In this document: positions 44,391-54,923 of the stretch, piece by piece
Numbering within the stretch: position 1 is the stretch's first letter
Layout: every line of letters starts with the position of its first letter
Source of the DNA: Thalassia testudinum
Lineage: Eukaryota > Streptophyta > Magnoliopsida > Alismatales > Hydrocharitaceae
Direction of reading: 5' to 3'
DNA length: 64,000 bases
NCBI GenBank assembly: GCA_037157565.1
Contig: JAZHRO010000026.1
Location: 34,772,501 to 34,836,500 of the forward strand
The notes under the pieces: generated by a model
Told to the model about the DNA's origin: nothing
The model's database searches: none
What the model saw: only the letters and a program-made list of their open reading frames with translations
Program-made: the position numbers and the translations under genes

Positions 44391-45947
44391 TGCGGCTAAG
44401 GAGGTAGAAGTGGGGGGAGATGGTCCTGGCGAGGTGACTCACCTCCTTGGGAGTAACTCCCAAGGTCCAACCAGTTGAGGTCTAAGTGACCTCCTTCCTT
44501 GCATACACCACCCAACCCCTGGTTGGTATAGCCAAGCCAAACAAGGCTAAGGCCCTGTCAATCAGATGGTCCTTATGATCGGGTGACCAGATTTTTCGTT
44601 AGAAGTTCGAATTCCTAAAGAAAAATTCATCGTACAACCGACTGAAAGTGATTCTTGCCTCTCGAGCTAACCCGGCCAAGAGGTTGAAACACCTAGTAGT
44701 ATGACAACGAATTCGTGTTGATTTCGTGTTTTGAAATTGATTTTAGCCCATTTTTCTTTAGTTGGGGTTTATGGTGAGTGGCCCACAAGGTGACCAAGCT
44801 CACCGGCTAAGCACTAGACTTGATTAAGTCTAGTCTAGCCTAAATGTGGTCTCTAGATTATAACCCTAAAGATGTAACCTAGGGTTTATGCAATTCTACG
44901 TTTTTTTTTTCTTTTGTTTTGTTCTTCTTCAGCAGACCATAAGAATAAAAATAGTTCTCTAGAAAAAATTGGAATTCAATTAAATTTAAATTGGCGAGTA
45001 GATTCCCTTTTCAATTATATTTTCAGAGAATATTTTTTGTAATTTTTACTATTTCAACTAAATTTATAGAGATTTTTAAATATCAAGGGGTTAGATTTTG
45101 AATTTTGACCCCTGGTCGATTTTTCAAATTGAAACAGTATCAAATGATTTTCAAAAATTTGGAAATTTTTAGTCAAAATAGATTCGCAGATTGCTCGGAA
45201 TTGCTTTTTGAAATTTGAAAAATCTTAAATCTGGTCAGTCTGACCCCCTTGTACTTCGTGAATTTTTTTAAATTTTGTGTTTAGAATTTTTTCAAGTGAA
45301 TGATGCCGTTTGAAAGATGATTTGAAAATGAAGGTCTAACCCAAATTTCAGAATTTTTTGTTCATTAATTTTTTAGCAAATGAATTTTTAAAACGGACTT
45401 TGAAATCTGGCTGAAAATCAGAGAATGGTGGAAAAGCTTTTAAAAGGTGTTTGAATTTAAAATTCAAACTTTCCACCAAAAATTTTTTTTCTTTTTAAAA
45501 AAAAGTTTTGAATCTCTTTTTAAAAAGAAAAAAAATTTTTGGTGGAAAGTTTGAATTTTAAATTCAAACACTTTTTTTTCAAAAATGATTTTTTTTCAAA
45601 GGATTTTCAAAATTTTTTTTACTTTTTCAAAACTAACCTAAGATTCAAAAGAAACCTAATCTAACTACTTAGATTTTTTTCTTTGATTTTTTTCTTGAAA
45701 ATAAATATAAATAGGTATTTTTTTTATTTTTTTCTTTTTTCAAGTGAAATTGCTAGAAGGAAATCTAACCTAGGGTTTGAAAAAAACGTAGACTAAGGAA
45801 GGTATGATGTGCACCTGGAATTTTTTCTTTCTCGCGCTCGTGTGCACAGATACCGCTTTTCCCTATTTTTCCTGCACATCAAAAGACAAGTAGAGGGAGA
45901 TTTGTCAGTAATAATTCAAGAGATCGAAATCAAAAAATGACGTTGCC
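44391..45947 (-). other. D leader with a perfect 55-bp inverted repeat
   Basis: About 1.5 kb of AT-rich leader with no gene. Its outstanding feature is the hairpin at 45447-45571. Confidence 0.6.
45447..45571. repeat. Perfect 55-bp inverted repeat with 15-nt loop
   Basis: Arms 45447-45501 and 45517-45571 are exact reverse complements over all 55 positions. They start GTGTTTGAATTT and end AAATTCAAACAC. The loop is 45502-45516. I see no clear flanking TSD. It could be a foldback/MITE-like insertion or a structured retrotransposon leader. Confidence 0.92.
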
Positions 45948-45965
45948 TCTCCAGCAACGACGTCA
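45948..45965 (-). promoter_or_regulatory. D primer-binding site (decayed tRNA-Asp)
   Basis: The minus strand reads TGACGTCGTTGCTGGAGA against TGGCGCCGTTGCCGGGGA. There are four mismatches, all G:C to A:T transitions, as expected for aged methylated DNA. It lies two bases from the 5' LTR. Confidence 0.82.
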
Positions 45966-45967
45966 TT

Positions 45968-46750
45968 TGACAGAAGTTGTTTTTCACGCATTTTAAAGTC
46001 ATCGGAAATCATAGTATAGTCATGCTAAAATGCTCGTAAAAAATGATTTGTAAAGATAACGAGACTTGAGTCTCGGTCGTTCGTCTTTGGGAGGCATTTA
46101 TGCAAATTTGAAATTGATCTTTTTCGCTCTACTTGCTTAAAATCGCATGGCGATTTATGGTTATTACGTATTTATGCACGACATGCTTAGCTGCCAGAAT
46201 ATCAGAAATTAAAAACAAGCAACTTTAATCACACAAAATATATTGCAATAAGCTCATGGTGATTCTCAACACATAGACATATATATATATATATATATAT
46301 AGAAAAAGATCTTTCATTAATTCATCAAGGTGTTTGCAACATGGAACTAATGGAAAGCTTATAGAGGAAAGCTTGAAAACATCAACCTAGCTAGCAGAAA
46401 ACGATCGCATATAGGAATCTATGGGGGGATTTTGCATGCATCATTGGGGGAGAATAAAGAGCTACACTACTAAGCAGCAATAAAAGCATGTAACTACGAA
46501 GAATTAAGCTACTAATCTAGTAGAAATAAGGGCATTTGGAGGTGGTCTCTGATGGCCTTTGAGTGGTTGAGAGGAGAAGGAGGAGCGGCCAATGGTGCTT
46601 AGGCAGGCCCTTGGAGAGAGGTTGGAGAGGTGATCCAGCATCCTGGCATGGAGATGGTGGTGGCCATGGTGAGGAAACATGTGGAGGTGGAGGTGAATGT
46701 AGCTAATCTAAATGGAAGTGAATAAAGCCAAGACATGGATGGGTGCAAAT
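45968..46750 (-). repeat. D 5' LTR, part 1 (U5 side)
   Basis: Starts TGACAGAAGTTG next to the PBS and is interrupted by H at 46750. It holds an (AT)n microsatellite of about 11 units (46279-46301). CAAAT at 46746-46750 is H's left TSD. No gene. Confidence 0.85.
46279..46301. repeat. (AT)n microsatellite
   Basis: An uninterrupted AT dinucleotide run of about 11 units in D's 5' LTR. Confidence 0.9.
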
Positions 46751-48449
46751 TGTGGTTCCCTACTCGGAGGGGGTGAGATCAGCGTGACGTAAAAAATACG
46801 GAATTGAAAAAATACCAATCTCACAAAATAGACAAACACACAAAGTACACAATTATTTTTAGGTGGAAACCCAAACCGGGTGAAAACCACCACCTAACCC
46901 TCTCGAGTTAGGATTTTCCGATCAACCAAGTTAATCAAATCCACTAAACGAATCACTTAAAACAAGGGTGATTCAACCTCAATTACAACTACGCTACAAG
47001 TGTGAGGGTAGCGTTCCTCAACCCCTTCTCTTCACGAGAAGGATTTTATCCCTCGAAGGAGACGGGAATTCGCAAAGCGAATACCCAACCAAATAATAAA
47101 GATAAAATAACAAATAATCCTATAGAGCCAACAAAGTAATTTTTAACTTAAGCTTCTATAGGAATTAGGAAACTCCCCTTTGCAAGGAGTGCGTCGAATC
47201 GATGATGCGGGTGCGTGAGCTACGCGACGGTGCAACGTCGCTCTCTTGAACTATGGCGGGAGTGCGGGTGCGCAATAGCTTGATGCTCTCTAGATGATGA
47301 ACTTGAGCTTGGAGAGCAAGAGCTTGCCTTGGACACAAAAGAGTGTGAAAGTGTGTTACTAGGTGTGTCTTGGTGTGTAAAAGGTTCCCCTCTATTTATA
47401 GAGGTCTTAGGAAGGCTTTGGAAGACCTAGGAAAGCTTTCATAGCCGTTGGGAGCAAAGTCCAAGAGAATCAGGCCGAAATCAGGAACAATGATTGCACT
47501 GACAGGGTTATCAGACGTCTGATTCTGGCATCAGACGTCTGGAAGATCACTTTAAGATGTCTGAAAATAAGGTCAGACGTCTAATTTTGGGCGGGTCTCT
47601 TCCTGACTTGGATCAGATTTAAACAGGGTTCTAGTGCAAGTCCATCAGACGACATACAAGTCGTCTGGCACTATGTCTGGACATCTGGAAACCTACTTTT
47701 TCGTGGGAATGGATTTCCAAGAGAGTGCAACGGCTAGAAAATCTCTGAGAAGAGATTTTGGGTCAGCCGAGGCAAAATGGTCATTTATCAGACGTCTGGA
47801 AAGGCCTAAGGACATCTGATAAGGCTCTAACGATCATATCCTTGCGTGTTTGCTGAGCCAGCCAACGGTCCACTACTTGACGTCTGGCAAAGTCATCAGA
47901 CGTCTGGTCTAAGGTCTGGACGTCTGATTTCACCAGACAGAACAACAAGTCCAGCCTAAATGTTATCAGATGTCTGGATCAACAGTCAGACGTCTTAAAA
48001 CACATTATCAGACATCTGATTTTGTAATTAGACGTCTGGAAATGCTGTTTGAACCTTATATTGGTTTTCTAAGTTCTCTACAGAAAACCTAAGTATCCTA
48101 GGGTTGTGCCGGTGTTCCTAGGACTACTGTTAGGGTACTTTGAGGCTCTTTAACAAGAATCTAAGTAACAAAAATAAAGAGCAACAAAAGAAACGAAAAA
48201 TACAAGGAGTACAAGAGAAGGAAATCTATCCTATTCTTCATCTCCTTCCTTCTTCAAGCCATCGCTCCTCGCGAATCTCCTCAGTTCTCCATCAAGCTCC
48301 TCCAATCCGTCCTGGATGCGAGCTCGAACTCTGTCTAATCACATCTCCATTTGCAATTGTCCTGAAATCTAAGACTCCAAGTGCAAATGTTAAATGAAGC
48401 GTGTTTTGTTATCATCAAAACAAATGATCGTGGTGCTCTAGCACCAACA
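46751..48449 (-). repeat. H 3' LTR (1,699 bp)
   Basis: TGTGGTTCCC...CACCAACA. Its TATA-like box is the minus strand of 47389-47404 (CCTCTATAAATAGAGG). Upstream of it in sense (47511-48050) lies an array of AGACGTCT-like palindromes. No gene in it. Confidence 0.93.
47511..48050. repeat. Array of AGACGTCT palindromes in H U3
   Basis: Exact AGACGTCT occurs near 47513, 47533, 47575, 47790, 47898, 47987 and 48030. Decayed forms (AGATGTCT, AGACATCT, TGACGTCT) lie between, at irregular spacing. The same array is at about 50728-51262 in the other LTR. The GACGTC core is the C-box bound by plant bZIP factors, so an enhancer array is a reasonable guess. Confidence 0.75.
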
Positions 48450-48466
48450 ATCTCCCCCTTTTTGAT
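48450..48466 (-). promoter_or_regulatory. H polypurine tract
   Basis: Minus-strand AAAAAGGGGGAGAT directly precedes the LTR start TGTTGGTGC. A second AAAAAGGGGGAGGA tract is near 48500-48515. Confidence 0.75.
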
Positions 48467-48773
48467 GATGACAAAGCCATAAATAATAATGCAAAAAATC
48501 CTCCCCCTTTTTGACATTATCAAAAGGGTTTGATTGATTTTAAATTTCCTATAACTCCCCCTTAAAACATGCTCTTCTATGAATTTCAAATGTAAAGTAC
48601 TCTCCATTTTTGTAACAACAAGATAGCTATTTTTCTTCTCCCCCTTATTAAAGGAAATTTAGCTAACTAACATCTCCCCATTAAAAATTGACAATTAGCT
48701 CATAATTTTTTTTTTAACTCCCCCTATCTAAATGCTTATGATAAAAAGATAGGGTAAGGAATTTTTACCTCAC

Positions 48774-49914
48774 CTACCATGGCCAATAAAATGGCCCAAA
48801 TGGTGGTGGTAGATGCCACATCGGATGGGGCTCCCATCCATAGCTTGGAGGCTCGGGCATTGGTGCTGGTCTCCAGTCTGGTGATCGACGTGCGGCGGGA
48901 TCATTGTTTGTTCGCCGTCTCGTCGATCTTCTTGTTCTCCTCCTAGGTCTACTCCTTGGTTCTCCCAACTCGAGTTGACTAGCCTGGAGCTTGTAGGTCC
49001 AGTCCTTCGTGTTGTAGTTATCCTTGAAACCTACAAAACAAGATTCCAATTCTTTCTTTGGTATCCAAGTGATCTTGGATCCGAATTTGTTAGCGGGTCT
49101 CCTTGACGGAGATCATTTCTCAATCTTAGGGCTATAAAAATTATCTACTTTGTTGATTAATTTGTTAGAGTTTTCCCTAACACATGCAATTCTTTTTCTA
49201 TACTATGCATCTTAGTTTTTAAATCACAGATTTCTAACTTTAAACTATCATATTCCTTAATCAATTTATTATTTTCATTGATGAGGTTATGATTTTCTAA
49301 TAATAGGTTATCAATTTTAGGACTAGCTTCTATGTCCTTAAGTTATTTTTCTAACCTATCATTTTCATTTTTAAAAAAACTAAGGTTCTTTTAATGCTTT
49401 TGTTTTCTATTCTTAATGATTTACTAACATCAAATAGTTCATTAAAAGCTTCTTGTAAATCGAAATTTACCTCGTTGTCGGAGTCGCTTCCGGTTTCGCT
49501 GTCGCTATTGCTTCCTCTGGCCATGAAACCAAAGCAAGCGGTTTCTTCTTTTTCTTCTTCTTTTTCCTCCGAGCTCGTCTCCTCATGAGTGCCTTCCAAC
49601 CTCCTTCATATCTCATGGGCGGTGGTGCACTCTTGGATTCGTTCGAATTCCTTCGGACTCAACGCGCAATACAAGGCATTCATTGCCTTTGTGTTGAGTG
49701 AAAGCTCTCGAATCTGCAGCTGCGAGTAGCCTCCTTGGGGTCGCTTCGGGATCTCGTATGGGGTTTCGCAACATCCACATATCTCGAACTCAGTGGCTTG
49801 GGGCCACGTCTTCATCCTCAACTTCCAATATCCGAAGTCCCTCCCGTCGAAATAGGGTGGCCGGACGGTGGACTGCCCTTCGGAGATTCTGATTGCAGCT
49901 ATGCTCCCCTCCAT
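48774..49914 (-). pseudogene. gag: Copia-type gag remnant of H
   Basis: Three open pieces on the minus strand. The first (49606-49914) starts MEGSIAAIRI and has PPYFDGRDFGYWKLRMKTW and NALYCALSPKEFERI, typical of Copia gag N-termini. The second (49351-49599) has the Glu-rich EEKEEEKEE, then CFGFMARGSNSDSETGSDSD and a coiled-coil-like tail, like the acidic C-terminal part of such gags. The third (48774-49049) follows GSKITWIPKKELESCF and then becomes Arg-rich and Pro/Trp-rich before its stop. The zinc-knuckle region and all pol domains are gone. It is non-coding today, or at best encodes gag fragments. Confidence 0.82.
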
Positions 49915-49948
49915 GATCTTCTTGTCGGGTGTTACTCCGATCTCGTAA

Positions 49949-49966
49949 GAACCTGCTCTGATACCA
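49949..49966 (-). promoter_or_regulatory. H primer-binding site (initiator tRNA-Met)
   Basis: The minus strand reads TGGTATCAGAGCAGGTTC, two bases from the 5' LTR. The first 12 bases complement the 3' end of plant initiator tRNA-Met, the standard Copia primer. Confidence 0.9.
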
Positions 49967-49968
49967 AT

Positions 49969-51666
49969 TGTGGTTCCCTACTCAGAGGGAGTGAGATCAG
50001 CGTGACGTAAAAAATGCGGAATTGAAAAAATACCAATCTCACAAAATAGACAAACACACAAAGTACACAATTATTTTTAGGTGGAAACCCAAACCGGGTG
50101 AAAACCACCACCTAACCCTCTCGAGTTAGGATTTTTCGATCAACCAAGTTAATCAAATCCACTAAACGAATCACTTAAAATGAGGATGATTTAACCTCAA
50201 TTACAACCACGGTACAAGTGCAAGGGTAGCATTTCTCAACCCCTTCTCTTCACAAGAAGGATTTTGTCCCTCGAAGGAGACGGGAATTCGCAAAGCGAAT
50301 ACCCAACCAAATAACAAAGATAAAATAACAAATAATCCTATAGAGCCAACAAAGTAATTTTTAACCTAAGCTTCTATAGGAATTAGGAAACTCCCCTTTG
50401 CAAGGAGTGCGTCGAATCGATGACGTGGGTGCGTGAGCCACGCGACGGTGCAACGTCGCTCTCGTGAACTACGGCGGGAGAGCAGGTGCGCAACAGCTTG
50501 ATTCTCTCTAGATGAAGAACTTGAGCTTGGAGAGCAAGAGCTTGCCTTGGACACAAAGAGTGTGAAAGTGTGTTACTAGGTGTGTCTTGGTGTGTAAAAG
50601 GTTCCCTTCTATTTATAGAGGCCTTAGGAAGGCTTTGGAAGGCTTAGGAAAGCTTCCATAGCTGTTAGGAGCAAAGTCCAAGAGAATCAGGCTGAAATCA
50701 GGAACAATAATTGCACTGAAAGGGTTATCAGACATCTGATCCTGGCATTAGACGTCTGGAAGATCACTTTAAGACGTCTGAAAATAAGGTCAGAAGTCTG
50801 ATTTTGGGCGGGTCTCTTCCTGACTTGGATCAGATTTAAACAGGGTTCTAGTGCAAGTCCGTCAGATGACATACAGGATGTCTGGCACTATGTCTGGACG
50901 TCTGGAAACCTACTTTTTCGTGAGAATGGATTTCCAAGAGCGTGCAATGGCTAGAAAATCTCTGAGAAGAGATTTTGGGTTAGCCGAGGCAAAATGGTCA
51001 TTTATTAGACGTCTGGAAAGGCCTAAGGACGTCTGATAAGGCTCTAACGGTCATATCCTTGCGTGTTTGCTAAGCCAGCCAACGGTCCACTAGTTGACGT
51101 CTGGCAAAGTCATCAGACGTCTGGTCTAAGGTCTGGACGTCTGATTTCATCAGACAGAACAACAAGTCCAGCCTAAATGTTATCAGACGTCTGGATCAAC
51201 AGTCAGACGTCTTAAAACACATTATCAGACGTCTGATTTTGTAATTAGACGTCTGGAAATGCTGTTTGAGCCTTATATTGGTTTTCTAAGTTCTCTACAG
51301 AAAACCTAAGTATCCTAGGGTTGTGCCGGTGTTTCTAGGACTACTGTTAGGGTACTTTGAGGCTCTTTAACAAGAATCTAAGTAACAAAAATAAAGAGCA
51401 ACAAAAGAAACGAAAAATACAAGGAGTACAAGAGAAGGAAATCTATCCTATTCTTCATCTCCTTCCTTCTTCAAGCCATCGCTCCTCACAAATCTCCTCT
51501 ATTCTCCATCAAGCTCCTCCAATCCGTCCTAGATGCGAGCTCGAACTCTGTCTAATCACGTCTCCATTTGCAATTGTCTTGAAATCTAAGACTCCAAGTG
51601 CAAATGTTAAATGATTCGTGTTTTGTTATCATCAAAACAAATGATCGTGATGCTTTAGCACCAACA
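49969..51666 (-). repeat. H 5' LTR (1,698 bp)
   Basis: The partner of 46751-48449. TATA-like box on the minus strand of 50605-50620. It carries the same AGACGTCT array with a different pattern of decayed copies. Confidence 0.93.
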
Positions 51667-51671
51667 CAAAT

Positions 51672-53071
51672 GACTACCCCTTAGGTCTTTTTATAGACCT
51701 AAGGGAAGCTCTCTAGAGAATTATGGAATTCTCTAGAGAGGCCTATGGTGGGAGCTTGTGAGAGAGTGAGAGAGAGAGGATGGATGGTGGTTTTTAGATC
51801 CATGAAATGTGGATCTAAAAATTGAATGGCTCTTGGTTGCTAATTTTAGCAACCATGACAACAACACATGGTAAAGAGTTCCAGAGAACTCTAGGCTAGG
51901 TATTTTCGTGTGTATGGTGTGTGTGGGTGTGTGAGGATCGAAACTTAGGTGGCTAGGTTGATTAGGTTAGGTTCTAGTGGGTTTAGGTCAAGGTAGGTCT
52001 CAAATTAGGGTTGTAAACCCTAATTCACTAAAGTAAAGTGCAATTAAACTTAATATAGGTTTAATTGGGTGTGTGAAAACTTAATTGAGAGTAAAATAAC
52101 TCAATTAAGTTAGGTCTAGGTCAATTGGACTCTCACTGAGTCCAATTGGACAGTGTGTGCTGAGATCAAGGCTCAATTGGACTCAATGAATCTAATTGAA
52201 TAGGCTGATGGAATTGACTAAGATCCAAGTCAATTAGGTTTAGTGAGGACCTAATTAGGTCCTTAGAGAGGTGTAGAGGTGATGTACTAGGGTTAGGGCA
52301 CCTTAATTTAGGTTCCTATGGGGTTAGAATTGGGTTTAGGGGGCTAGAGATCCAAGATCAAGGCTTGAATCTCAAAATAGGGTTTGGAGGGCAGTTCTGG
52401 ATGTCTGATAAAAGTGTCCGAAGACTTATAGTGAAAAATAAAAAGTCCAGACTTCAATTCTAGATGTCTAATTAGAGTCAGGAAGGGTTCTAGGTTCTGC
52501 CTTGGGTATTCTATCGAAATTGGATGTCTGACCAAGTGTCTGGATGTCCAATAATACTACAGAAGTGGGTTTAAGGTGTGCGGGAGTTGGCTAAGGGTTC
52601 TGGACGTCCTATAACTCATTTGGACATCCAGGTAGAGGTTGGAATTAGGGTTTTAAGGTTTCCTAGGGTGTGATGACCTAATCTAAGGATGGCTAAGGCT
52701 TGGGGAGGCTTCTAGGCTGTCCTAGGGCTAGGATGGACAGCCCTACTTAATAGAATAGCATACCTTAACTCCCTTCCATTATTATGTACTACATCTAATC
52801 TAAGTCTTCTGCTCTAGCTCTGCAGCAACACCAATTATTCCTTATTCTTCAGATCCAACTTCAGATCCAGCTTTAGATATAGCTTCTGATCAGCTTATTA
52901 CCTGTAATTGACATAATGCACCTAATCAGCACATTATAGCATTATTTTATGCATATCTAAAAGAAAGCAGTAAAGGTGCAAATAATGCTTATGCATGCAT
53001 GAATTACCCTAACTTATGGTAAGTCTTAGCCTAATTTAGGTCAATTAAGACCTATGATTGCTGCGCAATCT
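51672..53071 (-). repeat. D 5' LTR, part 2 (U3 side)
   Basis: Resumes D's LTR after H. A hairpin of 11-bp arms (51678-51705) encloses a minus-strand TATA-like CTATAAAA. Degenerate GACGTC/GATGTC/GACATC motifs lie at about 52390-52630. The end (52628-53071) matches the D 3' LTR pieces at 1-326 and 15238-15381. It holds C's empty target site at 52922-52926. The last base is T rather than the expected A of CA. Confidence 0.85.
51678..51705 (-). promoter_or_regulatory. TATA-like box in a perfect 11-bp hairpin, D LTR
   Basis: Arms CCCTTAGGTCT and AGACCTAAGGG are separated by TTTTAT. On the sense strand the centre reads CTATAAAAAGA. Confidence 0.55.
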
Positions 53072-54923
53072 GTATGCTATCCCGCTAGGGGTTGTGTTGT
53101 TGAATTGAAGCTGAACGTAATTGCAATTATCCCTCACTTCCATGGTCTTACTTCTGAGGACCCTTTTCAGCATTTAGAAGAGATGAAAAATCTCACCCAG
53201 ACCTTGGGTCCGTAAGGCCATGTTCAGCACACATTATTGATGAAAATGTTCTTCTCGCTGAAAGACAAAGCTGCCTTTTGGTATAAAACTCTTTCACGGA
53301 CTACACCAATAGAGACATGGGCTTCTGTGGAACTTGAATTCCTTAAGAAGTACTTTCCCGTAGACCGCACAAATGCTTTAAGGAGTGTTATCACCACCTT
53401 CACCCAAAATTCAGGAGAATAAATGCATGAGGCTTGGGAGTGATTTCACAACCTTCTGCGGAAGTGTCCCCACCATGGTGTCCTAAGCTGGCAATAGGTC
53501 TAGATCTTCTATCATGGGCTCCATGATAATATAAGAAATTTTGTAGATGCCGTATGTGGAGGCATCTTCTTGTGTTGAGATGAGGACTCAACTTTTGAGC
53601 TCTTCGAAGGCATGGTAGAAAATTCCATTAACAATGCTTGGATGAGTGTTTTGAATAGAAAGTCCTCGCGTTCCCACACACACTCGGGGGTACTCGAATC
53701 CCAATCCAGCACACGAGAGAGAGTGCCTAGTCAGTTGGATAAGGTGGGCTTAATAGAGAAGAAGGTAGATGAAGTATGGAAATTCCTATCTAAATGTCCA
53801 TCTTCTTCTCAGTCACTTGTACCACACACTTCTTCTCAGTTTCACACAGGGAGGGAAACTGTGAACAACCTATCTGTGACACCACAACCACCACATTTTG
53901 ATTGTTCATTTCCATATTCTTGACTGGTTGGAGGAACCTTTATTCCTCAATACGATGATTTCCCTACACTTCCCAGAGCTTCGGAGGAGCTCCACGACAT
54001 TCACAACAACCCATACGCACAAACCTACAACCTTGGATAGCGTAATCATCCAAACTTCTCATGGTTGAGAAATTCACAGAGACCCAATTTCCAACAACCT
54101 TCTGCACCACCACTTCAAAATCGAATTCGAGCACCACCTCGATAATCACAAGCACAACAACACAGGTATCCACTGTGTGCCTACCAGTAACCCCAACCCA
54201 GGCCCACCCAATACTCTCAACCTCGACCTACACGAGATGACCAATTGGGGTCAATCATGAAATCTCTTGCTGACATGCAGCAACAGAACATTGATATGCA
54301 GTGAGACAGGATGCGACTTTAGCTGAGATGAGAGCCTAGCTAGAATGCTTAGCTACACCACGTCAAGTAGATACACTTCCATCGCATGCACAACCAAACC
54401 CTAGGAACATACCTACCTAGAGGTATGCACAACCTAGACCTTCAGTGCAGGGTCAAGCACATACCATTTCACATACCTTGCACACACCTAAGCTTTATAC
54501 TGATCCTAATACTTTCTATCATGATCCTACTTATCATTCTGATCCACAACCACCTATTCTACTTGATCCTAATTTACTATCTATGCTGCAAGCTGATTTA
54601 AATGCCGTCACCACTAGGAGTGGTAGAAACACATTTGACCCACCATTTCCTACTTCTACATCTTTACCTGGACCTTCCACCTTTACTCCTACGACTAATT
54701 TACCTCTTCCTAACTCTTTCTGATCCTGTGATTGATCCTCCTACTACCACTTCAGCACCTTTCTCGGAGGCCTTAGAGAAGAGTAAAGAAAAGAAGTCTA
54801 TTATGGTGCATGAGGATGACTTGCTTAAGCTCTTTGAGCAATTCTACATAAACATCCCCTTTTTGGATGTAATCCACCACATTCCACCTTATGCTAAGTT
54901 TTTGAAAGACCTATGTACACCTA
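53072..54923 (+). pseudogene. gag: J: Athila-like gag relic, host of D and G
   Basis: On the plus strand, gag-like pieces interrupted by many stops. They include HFHGLTSEDPFQHLEEM, FFSLKDKAAFWYKTLSR with FLKKYFPVDRTNALR (53237-53422), LLRKCPHHGV, a Gln/Pro-rich linker, and the pre-protease segment INIPFLDVIHHIPPYAKFLK ending at DLCT, where LTR G begins. Its 5' part is off the left of the window beyond D, and the rest lies beyond G. Stops often replace Gln or Trp. It is not functional. Confidence 0.82.

Larger units (their letters stand above)
46751..51666 (-). mobile_element. Element H: small non-autonomous Ty1/Copia-type retrotransposon
   Basis: A 4.9 kb minus-strand element with LTRs at 46751-48449 and 49969-51666, flanked by CAAAT at 46746-46750 and 51667-51671. 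The PBS (49949-49966) matches initiator tRNA-Met and a PPT abuts the 3' LTR (48450-48466). The 1.5 kb interior has only Copia-type gag fragments and no protease, integrase or RT, so it depends on another element. The LTRs differ by a few percent by eye. It sits in D's 5' LTR; removing it with one TSD copy restores D's sequence. Confidence 0.94.
1..53071 (-). mobile_element. Element D: old Athila-like Ty3/Gypsy retrotransposon, host of C, E and H
   Basis: The pieces of one minus-strand element are scattered through the window. They are the end of the 3' LTR (1-326 and 15238-15381), a polypurine tract (15382-15394), decayed pol (17413-20248), gag-pro (41325-44390), leader, PBS (45948-45965) and 5' LTR (45968-46750 and 51672-53071). 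They rejoin exactly when the nested elements C, E and H are removed at their TSDs. For example, the reading frame crosses the E site in the conserved stretch between protease and RT. The LTR is about 2.2 kb, so about 1.7 kb of the 3' LTR lies left of the window. Its own TSD cannot be checked. It sits in the J gag relic. Confidence 0.88.

Noticed and set aside
47511..48050. Repeated CAGACGTCTG-like units as a CRISPR-like array
   Set aside because: The units are 8-10 bp palindromes at irregular spacing in a plant LTR. There are no regular repeats or spacers.
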